DNA of 64,000 bases, taken from JAFNAG01 sp963721405 (GTDB lineage Bacteria > Acidobacteriota > UBA6911). The position numbers were made by a program, and so were the translations under genes. Position 1 is the stretch's first letter, and every line of letters starts with the position of its first letter. The notes under the pieces were generated by a model. That model did not search any database. It saw only the letters and a list, made by a program, of their open reading frames with translations, and was not told the DNA's origin. Positions 33,587 through 42,131 of the stretch are shown here, piece after piece. The stretch is from the NCBI GenBank assembly GCA_963721405.1, contig CAVRJA010000010.1:124001-188000 (forward strand). The letters run 5' to 3'.

Positions 33587-34575
33587 GGTGCACCTCCGAC
33601 GATCGGCGGTGCAGTGAGGATCGTAGCGCAGTGGCGTGCAAAGCGCTCACTGGCTGACGCCGCAAGTGGTTCAATGAACTGCAAGTAGTACTCAGTCGAA
33701 ATAATAGAGGCATGACCCATGTATGTGGCAAGAAGCGGCAACTTGGCTTGAACATTCGCGCCTGCTCTGTACCAGTGCAGCAACACCCCGACCGCGAAGC
33801 CGTGGCGAAAGTCATGAACGCGCGGCAATTTCCCCGCAAGGGTGCGGACGCCAGAGAGTTGAAACAGTGCACGCATCCTGTGGCCAAACGCGTCGCCTGT
33901 CCAGGGCAAGCCGTCTCGGTATGGACGCCACAGGAGGGGGCTTTCGGGCAAAGCTGGCAGCCGACGACTCCGGCGGAGTGCGAGATAGCGATCAATCTCC
34001 CGAGCGCCGTCTGCCGAGAGCGGCACGACGCGGGACTTGTAGAATTTCGAGTCGCGAATCTTCAAAAGGCGCTCTGTCGAATCATAGTCGCCAACCGTAA
34101 GCCGAACCAGCTCTCCGCATCGCAGGCCAGCCGTGTACAGGATTACAATCGCTAGCCGAAACGTATCTGGCCGCAACGGGGATTCGGGCGTCGAGGGCAG
34201 CGCGTTGGCAGTTGCCAGGAGACGCCTCACCTCAAAGTCGGTGAACAGATGCGGACGGAACTTATGGCGCGGCCACCGGAAAGCTCGCTCGTCTGGCACG
34301 AAAGCCGTTGGCTGACAGCGTCGTCGATAACAACAGAGGTTTCTTACGATGCGTAGGTACTCAAGGCGAGTTCCTGATGCCAGATGCTGCAAGTTGATGC
34401 ACCAGTCCGTGAAAGTCTCGGATGTAAGATCCGAGTTCCGAGCGACCAGGAAGCGATCCAGCAGTCTAAGAACGCGGCATTCGGTCCTGTACTGACGCCC
34501 GAGCCCGCGCTTGAACGCCACATAGTTCACGATCACCGGAGCCAGGAGGGACGCGAACGGCTTAAGTTCGCTCAT
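33583..34575 (-). CDS. RIT tyrosine recombinase, second gene
   Basis: The 330-aa protein shows LYTAGLRCGELVRL (first Arg), VHDFRHGFAVGVLL (HxxR), ATYMGHASIISTEYYLQF (His and Tyr). It begins MSELKPFASLLAPVIVNYV, 14 nt inside the end of the first recombinase gene. The tight overlaps enforce coordinated synthesis of the trio. All catalytic residues seem present. Confidence 0.88.
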   Translation of the reverse strand: MSELKPFASLLAPVIVNYVAFKRGLGRQYRTECRVLRLLDRFLVARNSDLTSETFTDWCINLQHLASGTRLEYLRIVRNLCCYRRRCQPTAFVPDERAFRWPRHKFRPHLFTDFEVRRLLATANALPSTPESPLRPDTFRLAIVILYTAGLRCGELVRLTVGDYDSTERLLKIRDSKFYKSRVVPLSADGAREIDRYLALRRSRRLPALPESPLLWRPYRDGLPWTGDAFGHRMRALFQLSGVRTLAGKLPRVHDFRHGFAVGVLLHWYRAGANVQAKLPLLATYMGHASIISTEYYLQFIEPLAASASERFARHCATILTAPPIVGGAP

Positions 34576-35824
34576 AGGCCACCTCCTGCGCGAGGTTTTT
34601 GGTCATGGTAGCTGGAAGATCTAGGGCGACCTCCCGAAGATCCTCGATGGCCAACCGCAGATATCCCCAGGTGCTTTCCGTCGTAACGTGGCCGAGCAAG
34701 TCACCAATGGTTTTGAGCGGAATGCCGCGGCGCAACAGGTGCACGGCGTATGAATGGCGAAGGCAATGAACCCCATGGAATCGCGGCAGGTGGCTTCGTT
34801 GTGCCCACACGCAGACCGCGTGGTTGAGGGTGGTTCGCCCGAGAGGCCGGATGGGTTTTCGGCATCGGAGAAAGACTTGCCGATAGGGGTTCGTTGGTGT
34901 TGGACGTCCCCTCTGCAGGTACTCCAGCACGGCCGTGCCGGCATCGTCGGTCAGGGGCAGCCACAAGATGCGGCCGGTCTTGGTCTGTCTAATCCGGAAC
35001 CGTCTGGCCCGCCATTCAAGGTCATCCAGTGTCAGCCCTACGACTTCAGACACGCGCAGGCCATACGTAGCGATTAAGAGGAACATTGCATAGTCGCGGA
35101 GTCCAGTGAGGCTCGCGCGATCGATTGCGCGGAGGAAGGCTTCAACCATTTCCCACGGCAATGCGCGCGGGAGCCGCTCGTACCGATAAATCCGCGGCGT
35201 GTCGATCCGCTCATCAAGACCCGTGGGTACCTTTCCGGCGGACGCTAAGAACCGCAGGAAAGCACGGACCTTCCCAATGAGGTTTTGCAGGGATGCTCGT
35301 CCGAGTCGTTGGCTGGCCAAGCGGACGAAGTCCTCGATATCCATGGACTTGAGTGTCGCGGCACGCTCTGGGCTAGTTCCGTAGCCAAGGTGACCCAGAA
35401 ACGCAGCGGCCGCATGCCGGTGGTCCGTGATTGTGGCAGGAGCGAGTCCGCGAACCTGCTCGAGGTAGGCAGAATAAGACTCCATGCATTGCTCCAAAGG
35501 ACCGAGAGGCCTTGGGGGGTAAAGGGACAACTCGGACTCAAAATAGCGCTCCAGACCGTGGAGAAGCGCGGCGAGCGAAGAATCCTCACGCGCGCGAGGT
35601 GGCGCAAAGCCGCGCAGCTGGAAAGGCGTCAACTCGCTCAGATTGGCTATCCCGCGCTGCACGAGCATCTGCGCAAGGCGGCGAGCCGTTCTGCAGTGTG
35701 CTCGCACACATTCGGCGGAGTAGCCTTGCCCCAAGAGCCACGTACCATAGCCCTCGAGGACTGGGCCTAGAATCGGCAACGAGGCGAACTGCTGGTGTGC
35801 CGTTGGAAACAGCTCAAGTAGCAT
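34562..35824 (-). CDS. RIT tyrosine recombinase, first gene
   Basis: I start at ATG 35824 (MLLELFPTAHQQF), which has GGAGG 6 nt upstream; the frame is open further upstream. The 420-aa protein is the longest of the trio, with an extra N-terminal domain (GYGTWLLGQGYSAECVRAH). The catalytic domain has LIATYGLRVSEVVGL, VHCLRHSYAVHLL and DLLGHVTTESTWGYLRL. It lies nearest the right end with the 32-bp palindrome. Confidence 0.88.
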   Translation of the reverse strand: MLLELFPTAHQQFASLPILGPVLEGYGTWLLGQGYSAECVRAHCRTARRLAQMLVQRGIANLSELTPFQLRGFAPPRAREDSSLAALLHGLERYFESELSLYPPRPLGPLEQCMESYSAYLEQVRGLAPATITDHRHAAAAFLGHLGYGTSPERAATLKSMDIEDFVRLASQRLGRASLQNLIGKVRAFLRFLASAGKVPTGLDERIDTPRIYRYERLPRALPWEMVEAFLRAIDRASLTGLRDYAMFLLIATYGLRVSEVVGLTLDDLEWRARRFRIRQTKTGRILWLPLTDDAGTAVLEYLQRGRPTPTNPYRQVFLRCRKPIRPLGRTTLNHAVCVWAQRSHLPRFHGVHCLRHSYAVHLLRRGIPLKTIGDLLGHVTTESTWGYLRLAIEDLREVALDLPATMTKNLAQEVAYERT

Positions 35825-35972
35825 TGGGACCTCCATAATAAGGGGCGCCGGAATTGGCGCCGTCCCGATGCTACAGCAACACACGTTTCGTAATGTGGAG
35901 TGTTCGTGCAAGGCCGCCGCGTACAACTGAGGGTCGGAATCAAATGTTCACATTACCGTTTGCTTACCATTT

Positions 35973-36004
35973 GTCTACGAATGTGGAGCTCCACATTCGT
36001 AGAC
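35973..36004. repeat. 32-bp perfect palindrome at the RIT right junction
   Basis: Half-site GTCTACGAATGTGGAG is followed directly by its exact reverse complement. The outer six bases of each arm are the GTCTAC/GTAGAC found at the element edges. The 20-bp core GAATGTGGAGCTCCACATTC is present only at this end and is absent from the reconstructed target gene, so it belongs to the element. It can form a cruciform and may be the recombination core. Confidence 0.85.
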
Positions 36005-36526
36005 GACGGTAAGGTACTTGTGACCCCGCTGCCAGAGAACCTCGTCGACTCCAATGGACAGCACGTTGGACAGGTCCCGGTGTTGCAGGCCCCACTGGAC
36101 CATCCATTCCACGGATCGGAAGACCTTCTCCCAGGTCGTGCGGAAGGCGACGGCGGTTTCCTTCCACGAGAGCCTCTTGGCCCAGGTCGCGAGAAACTGC
36201 ATGTAGGTTTTCGTCATCGTGCTTTTGCCGTCAGCCCACGGTACCTTTTCGACCTTCACGCCGCACCTCGGGCAGTTGACCCGGCGCAGGGCATAGGCGA
36301 AAAAGACTGCGATATTCCAGAACGGCACAAACTCAAACATTCTCGGCGGCAAGGTGTCGTAACCCGGGCCCGGTTTGTCGCAGCCGGAGCAAATCGGCTT
36401 GCTGTTGGCCCGGGCCAGGACCTGGACCAGCAGCGCCAGGTTTTCGCCCTCATCCAGCCACACGACGTTTCCATAAACAAAAGACTTGAACTTCTGGACC
36501 CGATTCAGAATAGTCTTGAGTTGCAT
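35999..36526 (-). pseudogene. ISL3-family transposase, 5' portion
   Basis: The frame begins MQLKTILNRVQKFKSFVYGN and includes the ISL3 zinc finger (CSGCDKPGPG, then NCPRCGVKVE). SWKETAVAFRTTWEKVFRSV and GVDEVLWQRGHKYLTVVY follow, where the RIT insertion interrupts it. As sequenced it reads 8 residues into the palindrome and stops at 35975. The rest is at 31738-32463. Confidence 0.85.
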
Positions 36527-36681
36527 CCTGACCTTCGCTCCCGCATTGGTTACTTTTCGCGAAGCAATCCAATACAGGATTGGAGGCAGGATGCGCTACC
36601 TCATTTTTGGCCACTCCCCCAGTTGTTCAACCGCCGATGGAAACGCCAGGCAGAAAGAGATTCCAGTAGGGCCTGTGGAAA

Positions 36682-37596
36682 ATGTGCGAAAGTCCCGCCG
36701 CTTTTGGGCGGGACTTTTGCAAGCGGCGGTGGGAATCCGCGCTTTTTGCGGATTCCCACGGACGCGGCATTTCCCATCAGGCCATTTGTCATGTCGCTCT
36801 ACCCACAAATTTCACTGAAGACCCCGAATTCCAAAGGATCAAGCAGAGCCATCCCGAAGCACTGAAAAAAAGAGCCACACGCATTGTCCTCGGCCCATCG
36901 GTCACGAGGGTTTATCGCAAAGGAACCCGGGACGCACTTCTCCCTCTCCTGTCAGCGATCGACGTGGACGCATTGCGCGAGGTTCAGAACCAAGAGGAGT
37001 TTTCCGCATGGTTCAACTCGCACGTTGCTCGAATTGCCCGTAGAATCGGTCGACACAATCGCGGCAATAATCGTTTTGCGGCCGGCGTGAAATGGTGTCA
37101 CGCCACGAAAATCATGGCTCTGTACGCGCGAGAATTGGTGCTGAATTCCCGCTACTTTTCTGATGCCGAGGAGGAGCGACTGAGCTATTTTCTTCATGTG
37201 CCGATTGACAGCATCGTGATCGAAAGGCTCACGACGCTTGGATATCGGCTGCCTTTCGGGAATATCAAGGGGATCGACAGTCGGAGCAAGTTTTATGAAG
37301 CGCAAAACGCTCTGACGTCGGCGGCCATGCAGGCTGGCGTTCCGCGGGTGTGTTTTGACGACAACTGGGGCGATCGGCAAGAGCCTCAATATCCCATCGA
37401 CAAAGACCTCAGGGTCAACCGCACGACGGCAAGGCTCTGGATGAGCAAGCTCACGGATGAGAACGGAAAGCGCATCGAGGTGGTCCGCGACAAGGCGGCC
37501 GGCAAGTACAGTCGCCAGGTCACGGTAGCCCCGATCGAAACCGCTCCCGTACCCGAGCAGCCCATCACCCCCACACCCGCGGCTCCCCGAGGTTAG
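36682..37596 (+). CDS. Hypothetical protein, start uncertain
   Basis: The open frame spans 304 codons, but its first 35 or so cross two hairpins. The protein-like part begins around FTEDPEFQRIKQSHPEALKK. A conserved-looking core includes ARRIGRHNRGNNRFAAGVKW, FSDAEEERLSYFLHVPIDS and YRLPFGNIKGIDSRSKFYEA. The N-terminus may have been lost in the ISL3/RIT rearrangements. The C-terminal proline-rich tail (ETAPVPEQPITPTPA) is shared at DNA level with the gene ending at 39572. Function unknown. Confidence 0.5.
   Translation: MCESPAAFGRDFCKRRWESALFADSHGRGISHQAICHVALPTNFTEDPEFQRIKQSHPEALKKRATRIVLGPSVTRVYRKGTRDALLPLLSAIDVDALREVQNQEEFSAWFNSHVARIARRIGRHNRGNNRFAAGVKWCHATKIMALYARELVLNSRYFSDAEEERLSYFLHVPIDSIVIERLTTLGYRLPFGNIKGIDSRSKFYEAQNALTSAAMQAGVPRVCFDDNWGDRQEPQYPIDKDLRVNRTTARLWMSKLTDENGKRIEVVRDKAAGKYSRQVTVAPIETAPVPEQPITPTPAAPRG
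36689..36717. terminator. Strong hairpin, 11-bp stem
   Basis: AAAGTCCCGCC pairs perfectly with GGCGGGACTTT around the loop GCTTTTG. The A-rich/T-rich stem ends allow terminator function in both directions. Confidence 0.6.
36729..36759. terminator. Second strong hairpin, 12-bp stem
   Basis: GTGGGAATCCGC pairs perfectly with GCGGATTCCCAC around GCTTTTT. It lies 11 bp from the first hairpin with a nearly identical loop (GCTTTTG versus GCTTTTT), so the two look like a matched pair. Confidence 0.6.
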
Positions 37597-37770
37597 TGTG
37601 CAGCACGTCCCCGCCGACGTGTCGCGGCAGGGAATCTGGCCGATACTGATTTTTTCAGCGGCAGCAGCACCACCGCTTGCATGAATGCCCAAATTTACTG
37701 ACATTTGACGTACAATAAACAGATTCTTTAGCACGCCTGGCGGCGCGAATTCCATTCGAGGGGGCTGGAA

Positions 37771-38739
37771 ATGCGGTATGACGACGACGATGTCATCAGA
37801 GTGATCTGTGAAGACAACCCGAAACGTGAAGGTACTGCGTGTTGGCACATTTGGAAATACTACAGGGATGGCATGACGGTCGGCGAGTTTCGACAGAAGG
37901 TAAGGCGCGGGCCGTATATCCTCGATTCAGCCAACGGCGATCTGAAATGGAATGTCGAGCGCGGATTCATAAGAATAAAGATCAGGCCATCGCGCGTCAC
38001 CTGGGCAACCCCTACCAGAGCGGTCGATTCCGCGCAGACGCGCCGGAACAACAAAATGGCCGGCAACGACGAGCACATAACGGTCCCAGTAACGACAGAA
38101 CAACTCCACGAGATCGCGATGGGGGCGATACGGTGCAACGCCTGCTTCGAGACTGGACATCTCACGCGGTCGTATGTGGATCTGGCGCAGCCTCGGTACC
38201 TAGGTCCCGGCTATGTCAACGCCGACCCCAAAATGGCTTGGGTCATGATCAACCCCGGCGCGGGGTCGGGCAACTCAGCGGACCAGAGCTGGCGTTCCGT
38301 CTTGATGGCGTACCGTGATGGAGAGGCCAGCCTAGACGATGTCCTTACGGAACATCGTGGACACCTCTCCTCGTGGAACAATCTGCTGTCATTCCTCGAC
38401 AAGCACGGACTCGACGTGGACTCCATTGCGCTCGTGAATATCGCTTGGTGCGCAAGCAAAGGCAATAAATATCCGAAGAAGATGCTCTCGCGCTGCTGGG
38501 ATCGCCACACCTCGTCATGGCTTGCGGCACTCGCTCCCGATATCGTGTATCTGAGCGGCTCGGCCGCGCATCCCTTCGAGGCCCGGATCCACTCTCTGCT
38601 CCCCGCCTCCCGTGTGTTCACTACGTTCCACTACGCGCATTGGCCACTCGATGCAGACCGCGCCAACGCACGGGCGGCCGAATTGCGCAAGGAGTTGCAG
38701 TCGGTGGTGGCTCGGTTTTCTGCGTTAGCCGATAAATGA
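37771..38739 (+). CDS. Uracil-DNA-glycosylase-like protein
   Basis: The 322-aa protein has an extra N-terminal region (1-90) and a C-terminal UDG-superfamily-like domain: MAWVMINPGAGSGN (motif I position), IALVNIAWCASKGNKYP, DIVYLSGSAAHPFEARI, and VFTTFHYAHWP (histidine motif). Whether it excises bases cannot be told. UDG-like domains also occur in nucleic-acid sensing and defence proteins. Its stop overlaps the next start (ATGA). Confidence 0.6.
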   Translation: MRYDDDDVIRVICEDNPKREGTACWHIWKYYRDGMTVGEFRQKVRRGPYILDSANGDLKWNVERGFIRIKIRPSRVTWATPTRAVDSAQTRRNNKMAGNDEHITVPVTTEQLHEIAMGAIRCNACFETGHLTRSYVDLAQPRYLGPGYVNADPKMAWVMINPGAGSGNSADQSWRSVLMAYRDGEASLDDVLTEHRGHLSSWNNLLSFLDKHGLDVDSIALVNIAWCASKGNKYPKKMLSRCWDRHTSSWLAALAPDIVYLSGSAAHPFEARIHSLLPASRVFTTFHYAHWPLDADRANARAAELRKELQSVVARFSALADK

Positions 38740-39572
38740 ATAATCACGATTTTCAAAACGCCTACCGAAAACTGGAACAACGCACGAAAGTGCTGGCCGA
38801 AGCCGACGGTGATGTCTACCTTCCAAGTCCAGAACCGTCAGGCCGCGCGCATTACATTTTCATTTGCATGGAACCGTCTTTAGGCGGTTGGGCGAAGGAC
38901 AAAGTTGAGGCTGAAAAGAAAGTGGCAGATGGATTCAGAAACTTCCTTGCCGGATATGATCCGATGATCCTTCACTTCTGCATCCGACGGTTTCTCTGCA
39001 GGCGCGATCAGCGATACCACATCACCGACTTCTCGAAAGGTGCTATGCTGGGCAAGAATGCCCATAAGAGGAGGCCAGAGAGATATAAGAGGTGGTATCC
39101 ACTTTTGAAGGAAGAGATTGGCCTTGTTGCTGAGGACACAGCACAGGTGTTTGCCGTTGGCAAGGTGGTGAAAGATCATCTGGACTCATTTTGCTTCCCA
39201 AAACAAGTCACATGTCTACTCCATTACTCGCCACAGGCGGCTTCGTACCGCACGAAGGGTATCAGTGGTCATGAGTATGCTTTCGAGGAATTTCAGAAAA
39301 CAGTGTCTCATGAGGACGTGCTGGCTGTAGCACGCGAAGTTATCAGGGAAGCCATGATGCCGGACAAAATCCGTGAATTTGTGCTCTCCAAAGTGGAAGG
39401 GCGAAAGCTCACGCCTTCACGCCTCAAATTGATGTTCAACTACAAGTTGGCTTTCGAGGCTCTCCATTCCAAGCTGTGCGGCCAACAAGCCCCGACCGAA
39501 ACCGCTCCCGCACCCGAGCTGCCCATCACCCCTGCGCGGGGCAGGGCCGGAGAACCTAATGTATCAGGCTGA
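38736..39572 (+). CDS. Second UDG-like protein
   Basis: The 278-aa protein shows the same layout as its neighbour at lower clarity: HYIFICMEPSLGGWAK, YHITDFSKGAML, VFAVGKVVKDHL and CLLHYSPQAASYRTKG. It is coupled to the previous gene by a 4-nt overlap, so the two paralogue-like proteins may form a complex. A proline-rich C-terminal tail (ETAPAPELPITPARG) is shared with the gene ending at 37596. Confidence 0.5.
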   Translation: MNNHDFQNAYRKLEQRTKVLAEADGDVYLPSPEPSGRAHYIFICMEPSLGGWAKDKVEAEKKVADGFRNFLAGYDPMILHFCIRRFLCRRDQRYHITDFSKGAMLGKNAHKRRPERYKRWYPLLKEEIGLVAEDTAQVFAVGKVVKDHLDSFCFPKQVTCLLHYSPQAASYRTKGISGHEYAFEEFQKTVSHEDVLAVAREVIREAMMPDKIREFVLSKVEGRKLTPSRLKLMFNYKLAFEALHSKLCGQQAPTETAPAPELPITPARGRAGEPNVSG

Positions 39573-39828
39573 ACTGATGGGGAAACTGCCTTCGGCGGTC
39601 GAACATCGAGAGGACATTCTCACCTCCAATGTCTTCTCGTTCTTCAAGTACACCTGCTGTGAGGTTCACCTGAAGGAACTGTTCGCGCTCGTGGGCGTTG
39701 CGGCATCTCCCGGCAACTGTTCGTTCGAGGGCAGGGGCTCTGAGGTTCCCCTATTCGCGATCAACAGCAGCGACGACCTGATGGCGAAAGTGGTGAATCC
39801 CGTTCTCAAACTCTACAGGGAGCAATAG
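39559..39828 (+). pseudogene. Truncated nuclease-like protein
   Basis: The 89-aa frame begins MYQAELMGKLPSAVEHREDI and LTSNVFSFFKYTCC, the typical N-terminus of a large PD-(D/E)XK-like family in which 'GKLPS...EDILTSNVF' precedes the nuclease core. The core is missing. The end (SSDDLMAKVVNPVLKLYREQ) may be the original C-terminus joined by an internal deletion. It overlaps the UDG-like gene by 14 nt. Confidence 0.45.
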
Positions 39829-40198
39829 CGTTCAGGAGCGGCATTCGACATCGACAGAGCATGAAGGGGGTGTCGATCAGAACACCTGTCAAGTTGCGCT
39901 TTGGCCGCTGAACGGCGTCAGCCTATCTGTTAGGAGCGAGAAATGTCATCGATCATCTGAATCCGTAGTTTTTTGAACAGATCCCGACAAGAACAGACCT
40001 CAATATCATCCGCACCGAAGGTGCGGCACCCGTCGTCATCTTCGTGTAGTCTTTTCCGGGAAGGTCGAGAGGAGAGGCCCCGATCGTGTCCGCGACCGGG
40101 GCCCAATCACGTTACCTCTCTTGCGAGGGGTAGCAAAAACAGATGACTTTAGGCTGCCATGATCGGCAGCAGATGTCCAGTCTCGCCTTCGAGCGGGA

Positions 40199-40636
40199 AT
40201 GGGATCTACAGCCGAAGTCATTCTGCGTCAGAGATTTTGCCGGGCTCAAAGTTGTGGTGTTCCTTTCTGGATCTGCCGCTCCTGCGACCGGGGACAGCAG
40301 TATTGCAGTGACCTCTGCCGCAGCAAGGGGCGTCGCCAGCAGCGACGCGCCGCAAACCTCCGTCATCAGCAAAGCATGGAAGGCAGGCTCGATCACCGCG
40401 ACCGTCAGAGAGCCTACCGGCAGCGTCGATCTGCCTTGCGCGTGACGGATCAAGGTTCCCTCGATTCCCCTCCTGAGGGCAATATCCCCCTGCCGGCATA
40501 TTCGCAGCCGGCAGACGCCGGAAACGGCAGCAAATCATCAGGTCAACTCAGAGCGATCCACGATCTTGGAATGCCTTGCTGCATCCTTTGCCACCGGCCG
40601 GGACGTTTCGTGGATGTTTTTCATCGACTGAGGTAA
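40199..40636 (+). CDS. IS21-associated small zinc-finger protein
   Basis: The 145-aa frame carries CRSCDRGQQYCSDLCRSKGR followed by LRHQQSMEGRLDHRDRQRAY and RVTDQGS. This zinc-finger/basic pattern belongs to small ORFs often seen directly upstream of istA in related IS21 elements. A C-terminal CCILCHRPGRFVDVFHRLR follows. It ends 4 bp before istA. A regulatory role in transposition is inferred. Confidence 0.55.
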   Translation: MGSTAEVILRQRFCRAQSCGVPFWICRSCDRGQQYCSDLCRSKGRRQQRRAANLRHQQSMEGRLDHRDRQRAYRQRRSALRVTDQGSLDSPPEGNIPLPAYSQPADAGNGSKSSGQLRAIHDLGMPCCILCHRPGRFVDVFHRLR

Positions 40637-40640
40637 AAAC

Positions 40641-42131
40641 ATGATCGACAAGGAAACTCGTGCCAGGATTCGCCGCCTGTTTTATGCCGAGCACTGGAAA
40701 ATCGGAACCATCGCCTCTTCACTGACTCTCCACCCGGACACGGTCCGTGACGCTGTAGAGGCGGATCGCTTCAGTAAAACCAGGACGCCTCGTCCCTCCG
40801 TGACAGATCCCTACCTGGAGTTCATACGAGAAACGCTGGAAAGGTATCCGCGCCTGCGCGCCACCCGGATCTTCCAGATGATCCAGGACCGCGGCTACCC
40901 CGGCAGCGTGATCCAGTTGCGGCGTGTAGTTAAAGGTCTGCACCCCGCGAGGAAGGAGGCTTTTCTCTGCCTGCACACCTTTCCAGGCGAACAAGGCCAG
41001 GTCGACTGGGCCCACTTCGGCGAGGTGACTGTCGGGCGGGCGCGGCGGCGGCTTTCCTGCTTCGTCATCACGCTTTCCTATTCCCGGGGACTGTACTTCG
41101 AGTTTTTCTTTGACCAGATGATGGAGAGCTTTCTGCGCGGCCACGATCGAGCCTTCCATGACTGGAAAGGCGTTCCCCGGGCCCTGCTCTACGACAATCT
41201 CCGCAGCGTAGTCCTGGAGCGGCGGGGCGACGTTATCCATTTTCACCCCAGACTTCTGGAGCTTTGCGCCCATTATCACTTCGCTGCCCGTCCCTGCCAG
41301 GTGCGCGCCGGGAACCAAAAGGGACGCGTCGAGCGGGTTATTCGCTACCTCCGGGATTCGTTCTTTGCCGCACGTACCTTTACCGGCCTGGAGGACCTCA
41401 ACCGCCAGGCCCTCGAATGGCGCGACCGGGTAGCTCACCGCCGTCCTTGGCCGGGAGGCGATCAGCGCACCGTGGCGGAAGCCCTCGCGGAAGAACAGCC
41501 TCGTCTGTTGCCGCTGCCCGCACACCGGTTCGACTCGGATCAGCTCATCCCCGTTCGGCCGGGCAAAACCATTTATGTCCGCTTTGACCTAAACGATTAC
41601 TCCATTCCTCCGGCAGTTGTCGGCCACCAGTTGCTGATCGCTGCTTCGGAATCCACGATCCGCATTCTCGACGGTACAGAGGAAATTGCCCGGCACCGCC
41701 GCTCCTATGACCGGCGGCAGCAGGTGCTCGACCCGGAACACCAGGAAGAACTGCTGAAGGAAAAGCGCAAAGCTTTCGCTTCCGCCCGCGGCGGACGCCT
41801 CGCCCAGGCAGTTCCCGAAAGCGAGGCCCTGCTCGACGCCGCCTTCAGCCGCGGTGAATCTGCCGGAAGTCAAAAAACCCAACTCCTGAATCTCCTGGAT
41901 CTATACGGGGCCGCTGAATTACGCGCCGCCGTTTGTGAGGCTCTCGAACGCAAAACCCCACGGGCCTCTTCCGTTGCCTTTATTCTCGGCCAGCGCCGTC
42001 GCTCCAGCAAACGGCGAACCCCGGCCCCCGTCGACCTCTCCCGTCATCCGGAACTCGAAAACACATCTGTCACCCCTCAAAACCTGGAGACTTACGATGA
42101 GCTTGCCAAAGACGACGACACCGACGAGTAG
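40641..42131 (+). CDS. istA: IS21 transposase IstA
   Basis: The 496-aa IstA has an N-terminal helix-turn-helix (KIGTIASSLTLHPDTVRDAV). Catalytic DDE residues lie in GQVDWAHFG (about 119), LLYDNLRSVV (about 183) and QKGRVERVIRYLRD (about 228), and a C-terminal beta-barrel follows (IYVRFDLNDYSIPP). The gene appears complete. It overlaps istB by 35 nt, the usual coupling in this family. Confidence 0.92.
   Translation: MIDKETRARIRRLFYAEHWKIGTIASSLTLHPDTVRDAVEADRFSKTRTPRPSVTDPYLEFIRETLERYPRLRATRIFQMIQDRGYPGSVIQLRRVVKGLHPARKEAFLCLHTFPGEQGQVDWAHFGEVTVGRARRRLSCFVITLSYSRGLYFEFFFDQMMESFLRGHDRAFHDWKGVPRALLYDNLRSVVLERRGDVIHFHPRLLELCAHYHFAARPCQVRAGNQKGRVERVIRYLRDSFFAARTFTGLEDLNRQALEWRDRVAHRRPWPGGDQRTVAEALAEEQPRLLPLPAHRFDSDQLIPVRPGKTIYVRFDLNDYSIPPAVVGHQLLIAASESTIRILDGTEEIARHRRSYDRRQQVLDPEHQEELLKEKRKAFASARGGRLAQAVPESEALLDAAFSRGESAGSQKTQLLNLLDLYGAAELRAAVCEALERKTPRASSVAFILGQRRRSSKRRTPAPVDLSRHPELENTSVTPQNLETYDELAKDDDTDE

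Larger units (their letters stand above)
32470..36004 (-). mobile_element. RIT element (recombinase in trio) inserted in an ISL3 transposase gene
   Basis: Three overlapping tyrosine recombinase genes lie between inverted ends. The left end is GTAGACAAATGGTAAGC...GGTAATGTGAA; the right end, read inward on the other strand, is GTAGACAAATGGTAAGC...GGTAATGTGAA as well. GTAGAC occurs at 32464-32469 and 35999-36004, so one copy is target-derived and the exact edge is uncertain by 6 bp. Excision of 3535 bp rejoins the ISL3 reading frame. Confidence 0.88.

Noticed and set aside
36682..39828. Integron gene-cassette array
   Set aside because: Genes are close and same-strand, but no attC-like imperfect inverted repeats with conserved boxes were seen and no integron integrase is nearby.
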